Assembly (NCBI RefSeq): GCF_026212465.1
Contig: NC_080057.1
Location: 25,980,647-26,044,646, forward strand
Direction: 5' to 3'
From: Amaranthus tricolor
Lineage: Eukaryota > Streptophyta > Magnoliopsida > Caryophyllales > Amaranthaceae
Length of the DNA stretch: 64,000 nucleotides
Shown here in pieces: positions 50,570 through 64,000 of the stretch. The number at the start of each line of letters is the position of its first letter. Position 1 is the first letter of the stretch. A program made the position numbers and the translations under genes. The notes under the pieces were generated by a model, which saw only the letters and a program-made list of their open reading frames with translations, was not told the origin of the DNA and searched no databases.

Positions 50570-53500
50570 ATGGCGAGGACGATTCAATACAAACTCGGAT
50601 TAACTCGGTTAATAACTCAGTCGAATATTTTGGGATTCAATTTAGGGTTTAATTCATGTACTGGAAGTAAAAGATGGTTGGAAACCCTAGCTTTTGAAGA
50701 AATTGGAGCTTCCAATTCAGTCGATAGAGCTTATGATTCAACTGTTTTTGTTGTTCATGGCCTTTTGGGTTCCGCTAGAAATTGGCGCTCTTTTGCTCGC
50801 AATCTTGTATCTTATCTCTCCTCTAATTCATCTTCTGGTAATTTTCTTTCTTTTTTCTTTTTTCGTGCTTTTTTTAGTCCCTGAAAAAAATGATGTCAAT
50901 ATTAGATAACTATTTTCAATTTATAACAAGATATTTAAAAAATGAAATTATTAGAGATTTGAATCTCATAATTGATTATGGGAATTGATATATATGGAGC
51001 TAAAAATGAATGTTTGAAATATTAATTACACCAATTGATGCGTAAATTGGTGATAAATTATGAAATTTTGGGGCTTTTGAGCTGTTGAATGAGCTGAATT
51101 ATAATATAATTATATAATATAAATGCAAGCTCTCAGTTCCTTGATTTATTGGATGATGATGATATGCAAATCAAGTTGGAAGTTCAATTTTGATTTGTTT
51201 GGCGTTGATTACAAAGAATTGCAGAATTATATGATTTGGGGGGTTTCGACCATTTTGCAGAATGGAGGATGGTGCTTGTTGATTTGAGGAACCATGGAAA
51301 TTCAGCTGGGGTACAAAGTCTTGAACCACCTCATGATCTCGATAATGCTGCTGCTGATTTGGCTAATTTGGTGAAATCTCAAGGTTGGGATTGGCCTGAT
51401 GTTGTTATGGGACATTCTTTAGGTGGGAAGGTTGCTTTGCAGTTTGCTCAAAGTGGTGCTCGTGGAGATTATGGGGATTCTATTGAGTTACCGAAGCAGG
51501 TATTAATTTGCTACAGCCTTGTAGTAATGCTTCACATGGAGATATTCTTACCTTTCTATTATGGCTCCATTGCTTGTCTACTTGGTTGTTTTCGTAGTTG
51601 ATACATATACCTAGGATTCTCTTACTGTTATTAATGCCTTGCCTTTATATTGCTTAATCTCTTGCAGCATTAGTTTCTAAATTTTGAATAGTCCTCTTCT
51701 CCATTTTGTTGTGTGTATAGTGCTGGTATAAAAATGGTGAGCTGTGTTACTTCCACAATGCAATGTTGTGTTGCATGTCATCATGAGTGTTGGAAAAAAA
51801 CACTTATGGGAACTCTATAAATTTGCCTGCCAAACATAGTTTTCGGATGTATTATGGTGTGTAGAATTTTCTGATCTTACCCATGATTGACATTTAGGCA
51901 AGTTTGTTTAACATGTGATCATGTGAACGTCAGCTTCAGCAGATCACAGGTCATCAAAATTGTGGCCGTGCCAGTTGATAAATGATAATAGATGTGAGGA
52001 CTGAAAAGGATTTAGGTTGAGAGGCTAAAGTAATTTCTTTGTTATACTTCTTCAAATCGACATCATATTATAAACCAACATTACAGTGTGCCTGAGTTAG
52101 TTACACTAGATGAATTCATAAATTCTGGTTGTTGCACATTCATATAATGAGGATTTGAACTGAGAAGTTGAGACGTTTAGCCGGTAAATGGCTTGGTTTT
52201 ATTGCTTCGCATTTGTGTAAATGATAATTTTGAGCTCTATGTTCAATATGCTTTCTTAAATTTTTTGAAATCATTGTGGATGGAAGGCTTTGGTCTTTTT
52301 CAATTTTTTTCTAATGACAGGGAAAATCTTAATTCTTCAATGGTCAAAGTTGTGAATAACTCAAGTAACTGAAAGGTATTATAGGGGATTGAATTTGGAA
52401 ATAGAACTATGCTTACTTTTATTAGTCTTATAATGTCTTGTCTAATCATCATGTCTGCTGTCAAACAACATAGCAATGGGAATCATGTGAGATAATTAGC
52501 GTGCAAAGTATTGGCTTGGGCTTAACTATCATGGCTTTCAGATATCCACATAGTTTGTCATTGTGAATATTCGATGTCATATGATTTATTTTATTTTAGC
52601 AGCACTTTTCTGCCTTGCTTTGGCTTTCAATTTGAATTACTCTATAATGAGAAGACTCTTTAGCGTCACTTTACGTGATGCAGAACAGTTATGGGTGCTG
52701 GACTCAGTGCCTGGAGTTGTAAGTCCTGAAGATAGTAGTGGAGAAGTGGAGCAAGTTTTGGAGACCTTGCAAACTCTTCCATCACCTATTCCTTCTCGAA
52801 AGTGAGTACTCTTGAAACTTTCTTCCGAGAACTTTCTTATGTCAACTTCTCATCAATGTGAACAAGCTCATATGTTCCTTTATCACTCTAAAATGCTTTA
52901 TAAAAAAACTCAGGATCCCACTTGTGCTTGATAAATGTGAGATTTGACTACTTTTACCTCAATGGGAAGATAGCTGAAAACCTTATCATTTGAATTTTTT
53001 TTGGTCTTAAACTCTAGTAGCAAATATGCATGACTGATTGATAAGTTAAATTAGGTTTGCCTCAATTGATACTCATTAGACTGCAGTTCTTCAGCCACAT
53101 CTTGATATCTAGACTTGTTTTGTAATTGAATATTATGAGACTGATCAGCATGTTGAAATGTCATGCTTAATTATGGCTACCCTAAATAGTTTTTTACACC
53201 AATTGGTTCTAGTAATTTATTTGTTATGAATCAATCTGTTATGATCTCCAGATGGCTCGTGGAACACATGATGAACCTGGGGTTTTCAAAGTCATTATCC
53301 GAATGGCTTGGCACCAACCTAAAGAAGTCTAATGACCATGAGACATGGACCTTCAACCTTGAAGGTGCATTTCAGATGTTCAATTCTTACAGGTTATCCC
53401 TCATGGTTTATCATCTTTTCACTTTTTGGTAATTATTATTTTTAGGAAAAGAAATTTTCATTACATGGGTAAGGTTGTGTACATCCAACCACCCATACCC

Positions 53501-53883
53501 CCACCTAAGCAGGTGTCACTTAGTGGCATTGGGGTAATAGATTGTTGTCGCTACTGCTGTCATGTTCCTTTTTATTTGCTTGAATTATCCTGTAATATCA
53601 TTAATAATTTGTGGTTCTGAATTTCTTCAGGGAGAAAGATTATTGGTCTCTCCTAGAGCACCCTCCGAAAGGAATGGAAATCAACATTGTGCAAGCTGAG
53701 AAGAGTGATCGGTGGCAACCACATGTCGTACAGAGGCTAAGAGCTCTCTCTAACAAGGAAAGAGATAAATCTGAGGGGACATTTTCTCTTCATGTCCTCC
53801 CTAAAGCTGGACATTGGGTTCATGTTGATAATCCAAAGGGACTCTTAGACATTGTTGCTCCCAGGATTGCTTCCATGGAGTGA
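50570..53883 (+). CDS. Alpha/beta hydrolase, ABHD11-like
   Basis: Five exons make 337 residues: 50570-50837, 51261-51499, 52689-52801, 53252-53392 and 53631-53883. It is an alpha/beta-hydrolase fold enzyme; the ABHD11 group is often mitochondrial. The substrate in plants is not known to me. Evidence is the oxyanion-hole H-G-L-L-G-S at 63-68, D-L-R-N-H-G-N-S after strand 4, the nucleophile elbow G-H-S142-L-G-G, the L-W-V-L-D-S-V-P-G strand, and the catalytic histidine in G-H315-W-V-H-V-D-N-P. The first 45 or so residues are basic, lack acidic residues early on and fit an organellar targeting peptide. I chose the ATG at 50570 (MARTIQYKLG) over upstream in-frame codons because the leader then ends in a typical purine-rich context. 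Intron 4 has a SINE-like piece at 53465-53560. Confidence 0.9.
53465..53560 (+). repeat. SINE-like fragment in hydrolase intron 4
   Basis: gggtaaggttgtgtacatcc, acccccacctaagcaggtg and cacttagtggcattggggta align with the copy at 37590-37680. It explains a spurious short open frame across the intron. Confidence 0.5.
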
Positions 53884-55495
53884 GGAAGTCGGGAAGATTT
53901 CTGGATATAAAAATAGTCCTTTGCGTCTTCATCAGAAATGGATCACCAGGAATTCAGATATGATCAATTTCACCAACAATTGAACAATGTAATTCTATTC
54001 TAAGGCTTCATTTATTAAAGAAGCTTATTGTACATTTGTTTTTCGATTCAAATCCAATTCACTCCGAGTTCTACTGCTCAGTATTCTGCAAACTTGACTG
54101 GATAAGAGACCGTGTATAAAAGCACATAATAGTATTTGATCTTTTCATAAATGAATACGGTTCTGTGAAGGGAACAATAGACGATGCGTGCTTTGCTTTA
54201 TATGAGCCGACACTTGTTTTCTTTATTTGAATCGTATTTGAGGAGACTCCCCCGGCCCCCGGAATGGACAGTGATGCATCCAGAGAGATCATTTACGTTT
54301 ATCTCTATGATGGAGGTGACAAGGGCAGCTAATATGATATAGTTGATGATGACAACGCCTTTTATGTTGATGTATAGTCGTCACAGAAGATTCCGATAGA
54401 AATTGAGGAATCTACTTTATAGTGCTTTTTTATCTTGTATTGCTATTGTTATGTTTCCTTTGGAAAACTTTCTTGAATTGAGAGATTCTTTGACTATATC
54501 CTTCTTCATGCGTTTGATTTGTTGTCTTACATTTCTGTCCAAATCCTGATTATAGTATCTATAGGTTTACACACGAGGTATAATGATGATGTTTAAATGA
54601 ATGTGCTTTCTGTCCATGAATGTTATTATTTCATATGTTCTATGAAATTTGAATTGTTTTTTTAGTCCAACCTGTCAAATTTACATTATTTTTATTATTT
54701 AGTATAATCTGCACTCTTTCTTTAATTTACATTTACATTTGCATTTTTTTTCATCCACATATATTTGTTCTTAATCCTTAATATTTATTTTTGTCTCTTT
54801 GTTTTTCCATTAAATGTCTATGGGACAAATTTAATGATAGAGGGAGTAGTAGAGTAGAGATAGTTCAAGTCACATCATTTCAGATTTTAGCAAATCTTAA
54901 TCAGTTTTTAACTGGATCAATCATAGTGCTATTTAATTCAAGTTTAACTTGAGAAGTCCCATACTCCCATGTACAAAACAGTCAGGAGACGATTACACCA
55001 CAATGGTTGCAACGTTATCCTACATTTCTTTAAAATGTTTTCAAGACTCAAACTCATTACCTTTCAGTCACACGGCAAATCTGAGATAAAAAAATTGATA
55101 TATCGCTAGTTCGATACACAACAAGGATTTTTATGTATACACAACAATGTTGGAAAATAAAAAGATTAGAAATTATAACATGAAACAAGATATCAAAACA
55201 AAACAACCGTCTATGCAATTTATAATTATCTAAGAAAAATCAAGGAGCAACGAATTCAAATGATCTAAATTCAATCTAAAAGTTTATATGCTCTCTAATA
55301 GCATCAAAATTGCTTTTTAAACCTCGTGCATAAAGGGCAATCTAAACTCAAAACGGGTTTTGACTTCCTAAATAAACGACAACGGTTTCAACTAACGAGT
55401 GCTGGGCAGAGGCTTCAGCGGATAGGCTGTAAACTGATGTCCCTCCAGCCGTATCCATAGACGACTAAGCCATATGATCCATGTCGAAAGAACAT
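53884..55495. other. Spacer between hydrolase and S14 gene
   Basis: The hydrolase 3' flank, a SINE-like 3' end with GATGATG tail at about 54530-54600, and a MITE-like block at about 54625-54845 ending ATAGAGGGAGTAGTAG. Beyond that lies AT-rich sequence without a recognisable gene. The two genes converge. Confidence 0.5.
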
Positions 55496-58761
<3,266 letters not shown>

Positions 58762-58795
58762 GGCTGCTACGAAGGTGCGAGAGAAAAATTGGGAA

Positions 58796-58804
58796 TTAGG
58801 GTTT
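58796..58804 (-). promoter_or_regulatory. Telo-box of the S14 gene
   Basis: TTAGGGTTT on the plus strand is AAACCCTAA on the coding strand, about 35 bp upstream of the ATG. Telo-boxes are a known element of plant ribosomal-protein and translation-factor promoters, often in the 5' leader. Confidence 0.7.
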
Positions 58805-58809
58805 GGAAC

Positions 58810-60180
58810 AAGGTAAAGTCTCACAATTCACCGATAACTGTATACCGTGAAACTCTTTTGGATTGTTTCTGACGGGCCAAACAAAAGATAGTAGAGCTAC
58901 TAACTCTAGCTGAACCCTTACTTAATCAAAATTAATTGGATGTAAGTTGAGATTTTTGACTTAATTAGTTAAACGGGTTGATCCGATTCAATCTGTTTAT
59001 TAAATAAGTTTGATTAAAGATAAAATTTTAAACTTTAGTTATTTTTTAGTCTATCAATCACTATCATATTAATTTAATATTATCTTATTATTCATAGTAA
59101 ATTAAAAATATGAAAAATTAATTAGAATAATTCAATTTTTCATGATTTTCCTACAATAATTAACCATGAATAATTCAAATTTCAAGATATTTTCCTAAAG
59201 TAAATCCGGTAACTTGATGACTTGCTATAAGAACTTTTATTTTTTAAAAAAAAATTAATGATTTTTTTTATTATTCATAACTTTTTATGTAAATTTTAAA
59301 AATGTATCTCTAATTTTACATTAATTTTAAGTATACTTTTTTGGTGATCAAATTATCCAATTTTATTATAGACATATACGCCTAAAGTTTGGATTATTCA
59401 TGGTTAATCAATAAGTGAGATTATTAAAAAAAATCATGAAAATGTTGGATAATTTTAAGTATTTTTTCCTAAAAAATACTCAATCCTTAATAATCTTTAC
59501 ATCAAAACGAATCAAATAAGATCTCACATGACTATGTTTTAACTTATAGATTAATTATAAAATGCAATTTAAGAGTGATAAATAAATAGTGTCTCAAAAG
59601 TAAATGGGACACCTAAGATGAATAGGAGGGAGTATATAACTTACAAACTACAAGTTTAAGATGATAAAAATCAATTTGACTTGATTTGTTACAAATCAAG
59701 TTAGTGTTGTCATTTTCGACTTAATTAATTAAATGACTTTGATTTGGATCAACGGGTTTGGATAACATTATAACATTTTTAATAATAAAATATGTATATT
59801 TTTTCTATGCATGTTTAACGGTATTAGTAATCAAATATTTGATATTAGAGAGATATTTAATAAAAATAATATAACCATCAAACTTATCTATGATTTTTCG
59901 AAATTCATTATAATTGATCTAAATAATTTATAATTTTTGTTCTTCACAAGAAGGCATTTATTTTTCTATAATTAGCTTCGTAGTTTTTGTATAAATAGTT
60001 CAAGATGTAATAATCATTCATTTATTTATACTTAATGCAAAATCATTATTCATAATCTAAAACCCTAATTTTTGACATTTATCATTTTTATTATTTTGGT
60101 TGTTTTTCACCTCATTATTACGTCAGTACTCTTTAGGGATGGTTTTATACGTTTTTTCACAGTAGGAAGCAGTAAAAGTT
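58810..60180. other. Spacer between divergent S14 and ubiquitin-eL40 genes
   Basis: AT-rich sequence with a Stowaway-type remnant whose right end GGAGGGAGTATATAA is at about 59625-59640; its interior at 59505-59600 (acgaatcaaataagatctcac) matches the family at 16893-17369. No gene is visible. The two ribosomal genes are divergently transcribed about 1.5 kb apart. Confidence 0.55.
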
Positions 60181-60184
60181 TACA

Positions 60185-62038
<1,854 letters not shown>

Positions 62039-62944
62039 GCTTGTGCAAATTTCTGTATCATCATTCGATGTGGCTCTCATGATGGTTTCCAAGTATTTTC
62101 TAGGTTATATCTTGTTGTACCTCGATCTATTGAGTAGAATTCTGTTTGTACTACCTTAATATTCACATGTTGGAGAACTACCGATAATGTTAAGTCATAG
62201 GATGTGATACTCTGTTGTATGTTGTTTTAATGTTGTGCCTTGAGAATGACTGATTGTATTTGTGTTTTTGTACTCAAACCATTTTGAATTTTGATGATAT
62301 TTAGTGACCTTTTTGGTTGTTGGAGCTTTCTTTTAGTTTTTTCAATTCGACATTTACTCGATTTTTATAATCAAACCCGACTTTGAATCAAGATGTAAAC
62401 CATCAAGGATTAAAAATCCGATTTACTGTTAATCTGTATTGTTAAAGGCAATATGGGTTTTAAAATGATAATCGTACTCAGCAATCAAACTCAAATCCAA
62501 TTATGAAACATGAAGAATAAAAAAAAACCCATATTTTAAAATCGGATCTTGTATCCGTTGGAGCAAATATCGCCTTTTCTTGTCAAAATCCTGAAATTAA
62601 ATTCCATTTGGTCCTTCACTTCCCTCGGCCTACCCTATAAATTTAAAAAAAGAAGCTCATTAAGATAAAACTCGATTACAGTCAAGAATTATAAGACTGG
62701 GATAAAGATTTGTAAAGGGTTTGGAACTGCCAATTCATATAATAGAAACTACCTTATTTATATCTTTCTGTGCTGTATTCCGCCATTAAATTAGCTGCAA
62801 GCTTTCTCGAAGATGGCAATGGAGGATATCAAAAACCCATTTTCTTTTGGGTTAAATACGATCACCAAAAAGTACAATTGATGTTCATTATGATGAAGGT
62901 TGATCATGAATTAATAATCTTTTTGATGATGATGGATTAAAATC
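62039..62944. other. 3' flank of ubiquitin-eL40 and spacer
   Basis: The 3' UTR of the ubiquitin-eL40 gene probably covers the first 250 bp. A short ATG frame at 62814-62882 (MAMEDIKNPFSFG and nine more residues) has no recognised relative. Nothing else is seen. Confidence 0.5.
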
Positions 62945-63151
62945 TTAATGATTTTTCACCATGAACGTAGCTTCATTTTGATACTTCAAAGATAAAAGAA
63001 TGGATGCAACTTCATACATTTCATTGGAATATGATGGTCTATTTTTTATAGGAATTTTTGGGTAGTAATTTTTTTTTAATGTATGTTCATTCTCTTTCTT
63101 CAAACATAGAAGAATCCAAGCAGCTTCTTGTACTTTTTTGTGTTCTTCCAT
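62945..63151 (-). CDS. Putative 68-residue microprotein with two internal repeats
   Basis: A frame from ATG at 63151 (context AACAATGG) to TAA encodes MEEHKKVQEAAW and so on, 68 residues. I do not recognise the family. Two segments 38 residues apart are similar: residues 7-25 (E-A-A-W-I-L-L-C-L-K-K-E-N-E-H-T-L) and 45-63 (E-V-A-S-I-L-L-S-L-K-Y-Q-N-E-A-T-F), sharing the pattern E-x-A-x-I-L-L-x-L-K-x-x-N-E-x-T. Each repeat could be a short amphipathic helix. A TATA-like ATATAAATTAG (plus 63235-63245 region) stands about 90 bp upstream of the ATG. The frame stays open upstream to 63214 but I favour the ATG with the better context. It may be a real small gene or chance; repeat conservation argues for real. 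Confidence 0.45.
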   Translation of the reverse strand: MEEHKKVQEAAWILLCLKKENEHTLKKNYYPKIPIKNRPSYSNEMYEVASILLSLKYQNEATFMVKNH

Positions 63152-63614
63152 TGTTGGAGAAAACAATGGATTATTTGATGATTTGAAGTGAATTTGATGT
63201 ATTTTTGGGAACAAAGTTAATATAATAGAAGTACTAATTTATATCTGGAATTTATTTCTTTTATACTGTTTTTTCTTAAGTACTATTTTCCACTTGAAAT
63301 TTGACACTTTATTTTTCACACTTAATCTTTTGTTTTACTAATTTTGTATTTTAAATTATGATGTGATAATTTTTTTCACATTTTTATGCAAATTTTTGAT
63401 GTAAAATGAGTGAAAAAAAAGTATATTTATTCAAAAGAATAAGTAAAACAATACGGACCTATTCGACATAGCATTTAATCAAAGTGGCGTTTTGAAATTT
63501 TTTTTTTCCTTACTTCGTGTTTGAATGAATCTAAAACATACTCTAAAAAAGATATCACTCTTCAAGAATTAAAATAATTTGTTATGAGTATCAGAGTTAT
63601 TTGTTATATTGTGA

Positions 63615-63790
63615 ATCACCGGTTAGCCTAGTGGTTGAGAGCTTTTCCTTTTAATCCTATGACATTTTCACCATCTACACTAAAGATTAAGACATTGTCC
63701 ACGGATTGATGAAATGCATGTCAAGTTATCAATATTCGACAACTTTTCCTTTTACCCTTGTGACAATTTTACCCTTCCACCATACAACTC
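63615..63790 (+). repeat. Degenerate tRNA-related SINE-like segment
   Basis: An A-box-like ggttagcctagtggttgag occurs at 63621, with a direct repeat of actttttcc/agcttttcctttta-type text (63648 and 63740). The B-box position is degraded, so a functional tRNA is excluded. Assignment as SINE is tentative. Confidence 0.35.
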
Positions 63791-64000
63791 AAATATGAAC
63801 CAAAGAGTAACAACTACAACAAGAATGATACACCTATGACTGCAGAATGTGCAACAAATTATCACATCAGCAGGAGTAATTTTCAGGTCTGATTGTCCCT
63901 CCATACAAGTATCTTACTATTTTCAGTATGTCGAATGCAGAATGTACAATACAATTATCGAACGTATCATTCGATATCAATCTGTTGAGGAGCTTCCTCT

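Noticed and set aside
54071..54292. 73-residue minus-strand frame after the hydrolase gene
   Set aside because: No start context, domain or neighbouring exon; probably 3' UTR antisense.

Overview
This is a stretch of AT-rich nuclear DNA from a flowering plant. The genes are eudicot-type, split by many GT-AG introns, and include plastid-targeted proteins, an anthocyanidin synthase, a beta-expansin relic, telo-box promoters on ribosomal genes and a dense scatter of small plant transposons. I suspect a Caryophyllales species (spinach/beet relatives) from the general look of the proteins and repeats, but nothing in the sequence proves it. All gene models were built by hand from open frames plus GT-AG junctions. 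In each intact model the exon phases add up to one continuous frame of the expected family length.

Layout from left to right: the C-terminal end of an F-box/DUF295 protein (1-424, +); a three-RRM hnRNP R/Q-like (LIF2-type) gene (about 9.1 to 2.9 kb, -); anthocyanidin synthase (13.6-11.7 kb, -); a 5.6 kb repeat-filled gap; a long purple acid phosphatase gene (19.4-24.5 kb, +); an S40/DUF584 senescence-regulator gene (27.3-26.7 kb, -); a decayed beta-expansin (30.0-33.2 kb, +); sorting nexin 1 (34.9-39.8 kb, +); a small plastid-type conserved protein (40.7-43.6 kb, +); an ORANGE-LIKE DnaJ-type zinc-finger protein (45.0-49.3 kb, +); tRNA-Leu(UAG) (50.4 kb, +); an ABHD11-like alpha/beta hydrolase (50.6-53.9 kb, +); ribosomal protein S14/uS11 (58.8-55.5 kb, -); a ubiquitin-eL40 fusion gene (60.3-62.0 kb, +); and a possible 68-residue microprotein made of two similar repeats (63.15-62.95 kb, -).

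The genes do not form one pathway. They are an ordinary mix of housekeeping genes (S14, ubiquitin-eL40, SNX1, tRNA), RNA and chromatin regulation, plastid biology (ORANGE-LIKE, the 40.7 kb gene), flavonoid synthesis and phosphatase/hydrolase enzymes.

Most of the unusual material is in introns and spacers. It includes a Cassandra-type solo LTR carrying a 5S rRNA-like segment with a 5-bp target duplication, a miniature CACTA element with a 3-bp target duplication, a long-TIR MULE-like foldback, Stowaway-like MITEs just inside 5' splice sites, a copia-like solo LTR with GC-rich hairpin repeats inside the S14 gene, a six-unit array of about 255 bp in an intron, local duplications that copy a 5' splice site (ORANGE-LIKE) and a 3' splice site (ubiquitin-eL40), and inverted arrays of about 22-bp repeats. 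No CRISPR, phage or bacterial-type system is present.
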